Shown: positions 1-6,256 of the stretch, piece after piece
Position numbering within the stretch: the stretch's first letter is position 1
How the letters are laid out: each line of letters opens with the position of its first letter
Source: an uncultured Clostridia bacterium
Lineage (GTDB): Bacteria; Bacillota_A; Clostridia; Christensenellales; CAG-138
Direction: 5' to 3'
NCBI GenBank assembly: GCA_946539625.1
Contig: CAMNHT010000033.1
Coordinates: 1 to 9,847, forward strand
Length of the DNA stretch: 9,847 nt
The notes under the pieces: generated by a model
The model's input: the letters and a program-made list of their open reading frames with translations, nothing else
Database searches by the model: none
What the model was told of the DNA's origin: nothing
Program-made: the position numbers and the translations under genes

Positions 1-1267
1 GCTTCGTTTCGAGGTTTTCACTCAGCTCCACGTGCATGTTGTAGAACTTGACCTCCACGCCGTAGAGCAGCGTATCGTCGTTTGCCGTGCCCGGCGCGAT
101 CGCGTCGAGCGCATAGATCATCTCGATGATGCCGTCCAGGATTCGCTTCGGGATCACGAGCGACAGGTCGCCGGGCGTCGCGGCCAGCGTCGGGACGGTG
201 AAGCTTTCCGCAATGCGCTTTTCGGTGGAGCGCCGTCCCGCGATCAGATCGCCGAATTTCTGCAGCATCACGCCGCCGCCGAGCATGTTACTTAGCTTTG
301 CGATGTTTTCCGCGTACGCCGTGCTGTCATTGAACGGCTCGGTAAAGCGCTTACTGACCAGCAGCGCAAAGTTCGTGTTCGGCGTGTGCATTGCGGGATC
401 CTCGTAGCTGTGCCCGTTCACCGTCACGATGCCGTTTGTGTTTTCGGTGACGACCGCGCCGTGCGGGTTCATGCAGAACGTGCGCACGAGATCGCCGTAT
501 TTTTCCGTGCGGTAGACGATCTTGCTTTCATAGAGCTCGTCGGTGAGGTGCGAGAAAATCTCCGCGGGCAGCTCCACGCGCACGCCGATGTCGACGCGGT
601 TGCTTTTCGTTGCGATATCAAGATCTTTGCAGACGCGTTCCATCCACTTCGAACCGCTTCTGCCCACCGAGATCACGCATGTTTCGCAGCGGTATTCCTC
701 ATCCTCGGTGAACACCGCAAAGCCGGAATCGAGCTTTTCGACGCGCTCGACCGGCGTGCGGAAGAAGAAATCCACCTTGTCTTTCAGTAGATCATAGAGA
801 TTTCCGAGCACGATATAGTTTTTGTCCGTGCCGAGATGGCGCACCTGCGCTTCCAAAAGGTGCAGCTTGTTTTCAAGACAGAGCTTTTTGATGTGCGAGT
901 TTGCGGTGGAGTAAAGCTTCGTGCCTTCGCCGCCGAACGCCATATTGATCTCGTCGACGTATTCCATCAGCTCGGTCGCCTTCGCTTTGCCGATGTATTC
1001 GTGCAGGTTCCCGCCGAATTCGTTGGTGATGTTATACTTGCCGTCGGAAAACGCGCCCGCGCCGCCGAAGCCGTTCATGATCGCGCACGGCTTGCAATGC
1101 ACGCAGGCAGTCACTTTCTTTCCGTCGATCGGGCATTTGCGCTTTTCCAGCGGATTGCCCGCCTCGAACACGGCAATTTTCTTTTCCGGCGCAAGTCGAT
1201 TGAGCTCATATGCGGTAAAGATCCCGCCGGGACCCGCCCCGACGATGATGACGTCATACTGGTTCAT
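1..1267 (-). CDS. FAD-dependent dehydrogenase, COG2509-like (3' end outside window)
   Basis: The reverse strand encodes 422 residues without a stop and runs off the left edge; the family is usually about 460-490 residues, so only the C-terminal tail is missing. The start ATG (1265-1267) is preceded by GGAGG (1276-1280 on the + strand as CCTCC). Residues 6-15 (VIIVGAGPGG) form the dinucleotide-binding Rossmann motif for FAD, followed by an acidic residue in VFEAG. Residues 45-61 carry four cysteines (C45, C55, C58, C61), followed by the highly conserved stretch GFGGAGAFSDGKYN (66-79). Near the visible end, DDTLLYGVEVKFYN is also typical of this family. It is a predicted cytoplasmic flavoprotein oxidoreductase; members are widespread in Firmicutes but lack a settled substrate. 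It is transcribed divergently from the island genes. Family assignment is confident; function beyond FAD-dependent redox chemistry is unknown. Confidence 0.9.
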   Translation of the reverse strand, partial: MNQYDVIIVGAGPGGIFTAYELNRLAPEKKIAVFEAGNPLEKRKCPIDGKKVTACVHCKPCAIMNGFGGAGAFSDGKYNITNEFGGNLHEYIGKAKATELMEYVDEINMAFGGEGTKLYSTANSHIKKLCLENKLHLLEAQVRHLGTDKNYIVLGNLYDLLKDKVDFFFRTPVERVEKLDSGFAVFTEDEEYRCETCVISVGRSGSKWMERVCKDLDIATKSNRVDIGVRVELPAEIFSHLTDELYESKIVYRTEKYGDLVRTFCMNPHGAVVTENTNGIVTVNGHSYEDPAMHTPNTNFALLVSKRFTEPFNDSTAYAENIAKLSNMLGGGVMLQKFGDLIAGRRSTEKRIAESFTVPTLAATPGDLSLVIPKRILDGIIEMIYALDAIAPGTANDDTLLYGVEVKFYNMHVELSENLETK

Positions 1268-1302
1268 ATGGGTTTCCTCCATAGCCACATATTTCTAATC
1301 AT

Positions 1303-1331
1303 ATCATACCAGAAAAACGCGAAGGAAGCAA
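1303..1331 (-). promoter_or_regulatory. Sigma-A-type promoter for the FAD-dependent dehydrogenase
   Basis: On the minus strand TTGCTT (1326-1331) and TATGAT (1303-1308) are separated by exactly 17 bases. The -10 box matches the consensus at 5 of 6 positions. Predicted transcription starts near 1296, giving a leader of about 30 bases that contains the GGAGG ribosome binding site. The tandem 16-bp repeats begin about 10 bases upstream of the -35 box, so the promoter seems to mark the last native sequence before the AT-rich island. Confidence 0.6.
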
Positions 1332-1340
1332 CAGGAATGG

Positions 1341-1375
1341 ATAGTCATTAGTAGCAATAGTCATTAGTAGCAATA
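1341..1375. repeat. 16-bp tandem duplication, 2.2 copies
   Basis: The unit atagtcattagtagca occurs at 1341-1356 and again, perfectly, at 1357-1372, followed by three further bases (ata) of a third copy. It sits between the divergent promoters at the left edge of the AT-rich island. It may be a footprint of insertion or slippage, or a pair of binding sites; the sequence does not decide. Confidence 0.9.
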
Positions 1376-1386
1376 TAGGGATTCTT

Positions 1387-1416
1387 CTTGCGCAAGTTCA
1401 CGAGTCGGTTTATAAT
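1387..1416 (+). promoter_or_regulatory. Promoter of the HEPN/nuclease gene pair with overlapping palindrome
   Basis: TTGCGC (1388-1393) and a perfect TATAAT (1411-1416) are separated by 17 bases. Transcription would start near 1423. The -35 box is embedded in the perfect 10-bp palindrome cttgcgcaag (1387-1396), a plausible operator, so the promoter could be repressed by a dimeric regulator; no such regulator is encoded in the window. The predicted start site lies so close to the ATG at 1425 that translation more likely begins at 1467. Confidence 0.65.
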
Positions 1417-1420
1417 ATAC

Positions 1421-1458
1421 ATAAATGGGCGTATATGGAATAAATGGGCGTATATGGA
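1421..1458. repeat. 19-bp tandem duplication in the leader of the HEPN gene
   Basis: The unit ataaatgggcgtatatgga is present twice back to back (1421-1439 and 1440-1458), without mismatch. Each copy contains an ATG (1425 and 1444). Because 19 is not a multiple of three, the two ATGs are in different frames and copy-number change would alter the frame of any translation starting there. The end of the second copy supplies most of the GGAG ribosome binding site (1456-1459) for the ATG at 1467. Confidence 0.9.
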
Positions 1459-1467
1459 GCGAGCTAA
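1444..1467 (+). CDS. Possible 7-codon leader peptide overlapping the HEPN start
   Basis: The ATG in the second 19-bp repeat opens a seven-codon frame (MGVYGAS) that stops with TAA at 1465-1467. That stop overlaps the HEPN start codon as TAATG, an arrangement that allows translational coupling. There is no good ribosome binding site in front of this ATG, and such a short frame can arise by chance, so it is offered only as a possibility. Confidence 0.2.
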   Translation: MGVYGAS

Positions 1468-2096
1468 TGAGCATTGTATTTGAAAATGCAGTATTTGGTT
1501 ATTTTGAAGCGCTTTATAATCTAAATCATGATCTTTTGATCCTATGCGGTTTAGATGCTTGCGATCATTTTGAACAATTCGGGAAGCAAATGCAAGATAT
1601 AATCCGAACTATACCGCGGATTGTTCCATATTCTTATGATAAAGAGAAAAAACAGTATAAACTAGAGAATAATGGCGGACTTTTAGAATATGCTGATGAC
1701 ATTTCGTTTTTGCGAGAAGATTATCAAGCCATATTAGATAAGCATTATGATTTTTTAGTGGCAGTAAAGAAAGTTCGTAATAAAATCGAGCATCAAATGC
1801 ATGGGGCAAATCGGAGTGATAGTGGCAGTTCGGAGAGAGAAATATCCTTTGATTGTACTTACGCTATTGCAGAAGAGGAATACACCATAAAATCGGATGA
1901 TATTATTCGGTTTATGAAAGATATAAATGTTATGTTTGCTAAGATTCAACGACATGTTGAAAAGATCGCATATGAAGAGGATAAAACATATTATCCATAT
2001 TATCGCAGATTGTTGCGAATCAGGTTTGCCGACTTTAATCTGTTATATGATAGTCAATTGCTTAAGATTATTGGAAAGTCATTACTGCCTTTTTGA
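1467..2096 (+). CDS. HEPN-domain protein, predicted ribonuclease of a defence or toxin-like module
   Basis: A 209-residue protein. The start at 1467 was chosen over the in-frame ATG at 1425 because GGAG (1456-1459) lies 7 bases upstream and the ATG at 1425 nearly coincides with the predicted transcription start. The key signature is VRNKIEH, with R104 and H109 giving the RX4H motif and a polar Asn right after the Arg. This is the catalytic pattern of HEPN ribonucleases found in abortive infection proteins, toxins and CRISPR nucleases. It sits at the end of a predicted helix (about 82-111) followed by a charged, Ser-rich loop and a second helical region (about 140-175). No signal peptide or membrane segment is visible. 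Its stop lies 29 bases before the chosen start of the nuclease gene, so the two are very likely one operon. It has no adjacent MNT nucleotidyltransferase, the usual antitoxin partner of HEPN toxins. HEPN assignment is good; RNase activity and defence role are inference. Confidence 0.72.
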   Translation: MSIVFENAVFGYFEALYNLNHDLLILCGLDACDHFEQFGKQMQDIIRTIPRIVPYSYDKEKKQYKLENNGGLLEYADDISFLREDYQAILDKHYDFLVAVKKVRNKIEHQMHGANRSDSGSSEREISFDCTYAIAEEEYTIKSDDIIRFMKDINVMFAKIQRHVEKIAYEEDKTYYPYYRRLLRIRFADFNLLYDSQLLKIIGKSLLPF

Positions 2097-2125
2097 TTGA
2101 AAGAAATGTTATTGAGGATATTATA

Positions 2126-3328
2126 ATGGTTACAAAGATTTTGATTTGCTTAGTTGCTGTACTTGGACTGGTTTTGGTCTTCGTTATTCGTTCTAATAGT
2201 CAGAGGCATAAAGAAATAACTGAAAAAGATAGTCGGATAAGTACACTAATAAAAGAAAACAACGAGGAAAGAAGGCGAGCATTGGCTGAAAAAGATGGTT
2301 TAGCCCAAAAGATTAAAGATTTAGAAACCGAAATTAATGAATTAAAAGAACTTGTTGAGAATTATAGATTGTTTTACAAGAACACTCAATCCAATCTAAC
2401 TCTCTTTCCATATATGGCAGGAATCGTTTCAGAATTTGAAACGAGAGATATCGAGGTGCTTGCAAGAAAACTCGATTGGGGAAGCAATGCGCAAAGAGAA
2501 AAGAAAGTTGCGTCTATTCGTTTGATACGTAAAGAAGCACAGGACAAAATCAATCAAGCAAAGGTAGCAGAGTATCAATTGGCATATTTGCTTCAGTTGT
2601 TTCCATCTTTAAGTGAACTCATAGAATACGATTATTCAGAATTGCCGAAGCTGACGGATGAGGCGTTATCTGAAGCGCACGACAACACAAGAGATTATCT
2701 ATCAAAAGAAGAATGGGATAGACTTACTGTTTCGGAAAGGAACCAGCTCGCGTTGGATCGCTATGTTGAATCCAGAAAGAAAACAAACTGGCAAATCGGA
2801 AGAGATTATGAAGAATACATAGGATATACCTATCGTAAATCCGGCTATACGGTTGATAATTATGGTGAACGTATGGGGTTGGAGGATCTTGGAAGGGATA
2901 TAATTGCAAAAAAAGGCAATAAAACGTTCATTATTCAATGTAAATATTGGAGTCAGAAAAAGCAGATTCATGAAAACCATATTAATCAGTTGTTTGGAAC
3001 AGTAACAAGTTATTGTATTGAGCATGGTATAGAAGGTAAAAATGTAACAGGCATATTAATAACAAATACTAATTTATCGGAGGCTGCAAAGAAGTTTGCA
3101 GAAAGGTTAGGAATTCAATACCAAGAAAATGTAGAAATAGGAAATTATCCTCGTATCAAATGTAATGTGGGACATGATGAATGGGGTGGAACGCATATTT
3201 ATCATCTGCCATTTGATCAGCAGTATGATGCAGCGGTGATTTCTAAACCAGGAGAGTTTTATGCAATGACGGTTGCGGAAGCGGAAAGAGCAGGTTTTCG
3301 CAGAGCCTTTAAATGGTTTGGGACATAA
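2126..3328 (+). CDS. Membrane-anchored Mrr-like PD-(D/E)XK restriction endonuclease
   Basis: A 400-residue protein. The ATG at 2126 has GAGG (2114-2117) 8 bases upstream; a TTG at 2093 overlapping the previous stop could extend it by 11 residues but lacks a comparable site. Residues 2-21 are a single hydrophobic membrane segment followed by an Arg, and 26-85 are a charged heptad-like coiled coil. Next comes a mainly helical linker (about 95-215). The nuclease core starts at GRDYEEYIG (225-233). It shows the Mrr-type PD-(D/E)XK residues: Glu at 229/230, D258 in GRDII, and Q271-C-K273 (QXK). The segment ILITNTNLSEAAKKFA completes the usual Mrr fold. Residues about 345-398 form a small C-terminal domain with IYHLPFDQQYD and a TVAEAERAGFRRA ending. 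This fits a nuclease held at the inner membrane face that cleaves DNA. No methyltransferase is adjacent, so a type IV or non-R-M defence role is more likely than classical restriction-modification. The nuclease fold is secure; target and trigger are unknown. Confidence 0.85.
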   Translation: MVTKILICLVAVLGLVLVFVIRSNSQRHKEITEKDSRISTLIKENNEERRRALAEKDGLAQKIKDLETEINELKELVENYRLFYKNTQSNLTLFPYMAGIVSEFETRDIEVLARKLDWGSNAQREKKVASIRLIRKEAQDKINQAKVAEYQLAYLLQLFPSLSELIEYDYSELPKLTDEALSEAHDNTRDYLSKEEWDRLTVSERNQLALDRYVESRKKTNWQIGRDYEEYIGYTYRKSGYTVDNYGERMGLEDLGRDIIAKKGNKTFIIQCKYWSQKKQIHENHINQLFGTVTSYCIEHGIEGKNVTGILITNTNLSEAAKKFAERLGIQYQENVEIGNYPRIKCNVGHDEWGGTHIYHLPFDQQYDAAVISKPGEFYAMTVAEAERAGFRRAFKWFGT

Positions 3329-3363
3329 ATAATACTTATACAAATGTAATCGGGAGGGATTGT

Positions 3364-5442
3364 ATGGATCCGAAGTTTGAACCGCTGTTTACGCCGTGGA
3401 AGGTCGGAAACGTCACGATCAAAAACCGCGTCGTGATGCTGCCCATGGAGGGCACGAATATGATCCAGTGGGAGGCAAAGACCGGCGTCGTCAAGGGGAT
3501 CGACAAGTTCTATGAGGACCGTCGCGACGAAAACGTCGGTCTCTTTATTCCGGGACTGATCCCGCTGATCAGTATCGTCGGAAAAAAGTGGGTCTATCGG
3601 CATCCCGAGGTGTTCGGTAAGGTCCGGCCCATCGTCGACGGCATTCATCAAAGCGGCGCAAAGGTCTTTTTCCAGATCAGCGCCGGCTCCGGGCGGTCCA
3701 TGCTGCTTCCGCCGATTCTGAAGCCGTTTATCCAAAAAGGCATATTGAACAAAATCGCTTCGCCGCTGCTTGCCAACAAGTGGTGGTGGTCCGCGCCAGA
3801 CGATAACGAGCCGAACGTTTGGGATCCTTCGGTCAAGATGGACCTGTTCACCGACAGGATGATCGAACAGTTCATCTACGCCTTCGGGCAGACGGCGCTG
3901 CGCTGTAAAGAGATCGGCTGCGACGGCGTGGAGATCCACGCGGTGCACGAAGGGTATCTCCTTGACCAATTTGCCATGCCGTACACGAATCACCGCACCG
4001 ACAAGTACGGCGGAAGTTTAGAGAACCGCCTGCGCTTTGCGTGCGAGATCGTAAAGGAGATCAAAAAGGTCTGCGGCGCGGACTTTCCCGTGTCCGTCCG
4101 CTATTCCGTGCGCTCCATGACGCGCGGGTTCAACGAGGGCGCAGTGCCCGGCGAGGACTTCGTTGAGGTCGGACGCACGATGGAGGAATCCGAGCAGGCG
4201 ATCAAGCTCCTCGAGGAAGCGGGCTACGACATGTTCAACTGCGACAACGGCACCTATGACGCGTGGTTCTGGGCGCATCCGCCGGTGTACGCGCCGCTGA
4301 ACATGAATTTGAAGGACGTCGAGCATATTAAGCAATTTACGACCAAGCCGGTCGTGTGCGCGGGGCGGCTTCAGCCGGACGCGGCGGCGGAGTCCATCGC
4401 TGCGGGACGCATTGACGCAATGGGCGTCGGGCGGCAGCTTCTTTGCGATCCGGAATACGTCACCAAGATCAAGGAGGACCGCATGGACGATGTGCGGCCG
4501 TGCATCGCCTGTCACGGCGCGTGCCTGACGTTCTTCGGGCTCAATGGCAAGGGGACGGACATCGACCCGATGCACGTGGAGATGGGGCGGTGCGTGTTGA
4601 ATCCCTGGACGAATAACGAAACAAAGTACAGTAAAGCGCCTGCAAAGGAGCCGAAAAAGATCGCAATCATCGGCGGCGGCATCGGCGGCATGGAGACTGC
4701 GATCCAGGCTAAGTTACGCGGACACACGGTCGACCTCTACGAAAAGACCGACCGGCTCGGCGGCGTGTTCAACGCGGCAGCGGCAATGTCCTTTAAGGAA
4801 AAGGATAAGGCGCTGCTTGCATGGTATCAAAGACAGCTTGAAAAGAGCGGCGCAACGGTGCACATGAACACCGAGATCACCGATCTTCGCGCGCTCCAAG
4901 CGGACATCGTCGTGATCGCGACCGGCGCGCACGCAAGGACGCTTAAGATCCCCGGCGCGGAACGGTCGATCACCGCGACCGATTTTCTGGACGGCAAGGC
5001 AACGGTCGGCGACCGCGTCGTGATCGTGGGCGGGGGACTGACCGGCTGCGAGATCGCTTATGAACTCGCGCTTTCAGGCAAGCACCCGTCCGTCGTCGAA
5101 ATGACGCCGCACCTCGTCGGCGCGCGCGGCATCTGCATGGCGAATTCTTCCATGCTCCGCGAGCTCTTGCGGTATCACAAGGTTCCGGCGTATCTTTCCG
5201 CTACGGTCGAGGCGATCACGGACGCGGGCGTCGTCCTCAATACGCCCGATGGCAAAAAGACCGTGCCAGCGGATTCGGTGATCCTGTCGGTCGGCTATAC
5301 GCCGGACACGCGCTTTGCGGCGTTGAAGGAGCAAAAGGGCGGAAAGTCCGTGTATTTCGTGGGCGACTGCGACCGCGTCGGCAGCTTAAAGACTGTTGTG
5401 AAGCAGGCATACGAGCTTGTGCAGGAGATCAGCTATCGGTAA
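3364..5442 (+). CDS. OYE-family NAD(P)/FAD-dependent [4Fe-4S] oxidoreductase (2,4-dienoyl-CoA reductase / BaiCD-BaiH-like)
   Basis: A 692-residue protein; the ATG at 3364 has GGGAGG (3352-3357) 6 bases upstream, preferred to an in-frame ATG at 3313 lying inside the previous gene. Residues 1-370 form the FMN-binding TIM barrel of the old yellow enzyme family. Landmarks are FTPWKVGNVTIKNRVVM, HAVHEGYLLDQF (192-203; H192, H195 and Y198 near the active site) and TDKYGGSLENR. C380, C383, C387 and C410 fit the [4Fe-4S] site, although the last spacing is 22 residues instead of about 11 in the E. coli FadH-type site. GGGIGG (437-442) binds FAD and GGGLTG (556-561) the pyridine nucleotide; VGDC (666-669) is the C-terminal FAD motif. 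Electrons would pass from NAD(P)H via FAD and the cluster to FMN, reducing an activated C=C bond. It is the first gene of a three-gene operon. Candidate substrates are dienoyl-CoA, steroid or bile acid enones, or other enones; the sequence does not choose among them. Confidence 0.9.
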   Translation: MDPKFEPLFTPWKVGNVTIKNRVVMLPMEGTNMIQWEAKTGVVKGIDKFYEDRRDENVGLFIPGLIPLISIVGKKWVYRHPEVFGKVRPIVDGIHQSGAKVFFQISAGSGRSMLLPPILKPFIQKGILNKIASPLLANKWWWSAPDDNEPNVWDPSVKMDLFTDRMIEQFIYAFGQTALRCKEIGCDGVEIHAVHEGYLLDQFAMPYTNHRTDKYGGSLENRLRFACEIVKEIKKVCGADFPVSVRYSVRSMTRGFNEGAVPGEDFVEVGRTMEESEQAIKLLEEAGYDMFNCDNGTYDAWFWAHPPVYAPLNMNLKDVEHIKQFTTKPVVCAGRLQPDAAAESIAAGRIDAMGVGRQLLCDPEYVTKIKEDRMDDVRPCIACHGACLTFFGLNGKGTDIDPMHVEMGRCVLNPWTNNETKYSKAPAKEPKKIAIIGGGIGGMETAIQAKLRGHTVDLYEKTDRLGGVFNAAAAMSFKEKDKALLAWYQRQLEKSGATVHMNTEITDLRALQADIVVIATGAHARTLKIPGAERSITATDFLDGKATVGDRVVIVGGGLTGCEIAYELALSGKHPSVVEMTPHLVGARGICMANSSMLRELLRYHKVPAYLSATVEAITDAGVVLNTPDGKKTVPADSVILSVGYTPDTRFAALKEQKGGKSVYFVGDCDRVGSLKTVVKQAYELVQEISYR

Positions 5443-5455
5443 GGAGGGGAGACCC

Positions 5456-6256
5456 ATGATCCGGAATCAAACCATCGTCATCACCGGCGCGTCCAGCGGG
5501 ATCGGAAAGTCGATCCTCGAAATACTCGCGGCGCCGGAGCATCATAACCGTATCGTCGCGGCAAGCCGCAGCATACAAAAGCTTTCGGGCTTCGGTGAAA
5601 ACGTCACGCTCTTTCCGTGCGATCTTTCAACGAAAGAGGGCGTGGACGCGCTGTTTTTGGAAGCCGAAGAGACGCTCGGCAAGATCGGTATTTTCATCTG
5701 CAACGCCGGCGCGCCGTACTACGAGCGCTATGATTACGAGGACTGGGGACGGATCGAGCGAATCTTTTCGCTGAACACGTTCTCGTGCATGTACAGCTAT
5801 TCAAAGTATCTGAACCACCTGAACGGGCGAGACGGAAAGCTCGCGTTCACGATCTCGGCCATGGGCGAGATGGCGCTGCCGGGCTACGCGCTCTACGCCG
5901 CGACGAAGTTCGCCATGAAGGGCTTTCAGCAGTCGATCCGCCTGGAAACACCGAAGAACCTGAAGATCACCTGCGTCTATCCGGTGTCGACGAAGACCAA
6001 CTTCTTCGAGGTCGGCGGCGCGGGACACAAGGTGGAGCAGCCCTTCCCGGTGCAGACCGCACAAGCCGTGGCAAAGGCGACGGTCAAAGGCGTCGAAAAG
6101 GGCAAAAAGCAGGTCTATCCCTGCCCGATCTATCTGCCGAGCCGGTTTTTGATGAATGTGCTGCCGCCGGTGAAAAACTGGTATCTCGGACGTCAGCAAA
6201 AGATGCTTGAACGCTTTTTGGAACGCAAACAACACGACGAACAGGGGGCAAACTGA
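5456..6256 (+). CDS. Short-chain dehydrogenase/reductase (SDR, classical type)
   Basis: A 266-residue cytoplasmic oxidoreductase. The ATG at 5456 follows AAGGAGGGG (5441-5449), a ribosome binding site that overlaps the stop codon of the preceding gene, so translation of the two is probably coupled. TGASSGIG (10-17) is the cofactor-binding glycine motif, and NAG (83-85) supports the central sheet. The full catalytic tetrad is present: N107, S134, Y147 and K151 (YAATK). R38 after the second strand suggests a preference for NADP(H), which is inference. The C-terminal part (PSRFLMNVLPPVKNWYLGRQ) resembles the substrate-lid region of SDRs acting on lipids or other hydrophobic compounds. It likely interconverts a carbonyl and an alcohol on the same substrate handled by the flanking flavin reductase and aldehyde dehydrogenase. 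The exact substrate is not recognisable. Confidence 0.9.
   Translation: MIRNQTIVITGASSGIGKSILEILAAPEHHNRIVAASRSIQKLSGFGENVTLFPCDLSTKEGVDALFLEAEETLGKIGIFICNAGAPYYERYDYEDWGRIERIFSLNTFSCMYSYSKYLNHLNGRDGKLAFTISAMGEMALPGYALYAATKFAMKGFQQSIRLETPKNLKITCVYPVSTKTNFFEVGGAGHKVEQPFPVQTAQAVAKATVKGVEKGKKQVYPCPIYLPSRFLMNVLPPVKNWYLGRQQKMLERFLERKQHDEQGAN

Larger units (their letters stand above)
1332..3350. other. AT-rich genomic island carrying a two-gene candidate defence module
   Basis: Base composition changes sharply. The flanking genes are GC-rich, with third positions dominated by G and C. The stretch from about 1332 to about 3350 is visibly AT-rich and uses A/T-ending codons (AAA, GAA, ATA, TAT). Both boundaries fall in intergenic DNA, between the promoter of the divergent dehydrogenase gene and the ribosome binding site of the flavin reductase gene. 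No transposase, integrase, tRNA or clear terminal inverted repeats were found, so the mechanism of acquisition is not visible and the boundaries are approximate. Confidence 0.7.

Noticed and set aside
386..1351. Long plus-strand frames at 386-790 and 836-1351
   Set aside because: They are the complementary strand of the FAD-dependent dehydrogenase, whose conserved motifs all read on the minus strand.
1425..1466. ATG at 1425 as start of the HEPN protein
   Set aside because: It lies about two bases from the predicted transcription start, has no ribosome binding site and falls in a tandem repeat; the ATG at 1467 has GGAG at good spacing.
1467..2096. HEPN/MNT toxin-antitoxin pair
   Set aside because: No nucleotidyltransferase (GSxxRG..D.D motif) is encoded next to the HEPN gene; its partner is an Mrr-like nuclease.
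2093..2125. TTG at 2093 as start of the nuclease gene
   Set aside because: Overlap with the previous stop is attractive for coupling, but the ATG at 2126 has a GAGG site 8 bases upstream and places the membrane segment directly at the N-terminus. It is not fully excluded.
2126..3328. Classical restriction-modification system
   Set aside because: No methyltransferase motifs or specificity subunit are encoded in the island, so a type IV-like or non-R-M role is preferred.
1419..3330. Octamer acataaat at 1419-1426 and 3323-3330 as target-site duplication
   Set aside because: An AT-rich octamer is easily shared by chance in this composition, and the right copy lies across the nuclease stop codon with no terminal inverted repeats beside it.
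3259..3993. 244-codon minus-strand frame across the nuclease/flavin reductase junction
   Set aside because: It spans the island boundary, is antisense to conserved OYE sequence and lacks any family pattern.
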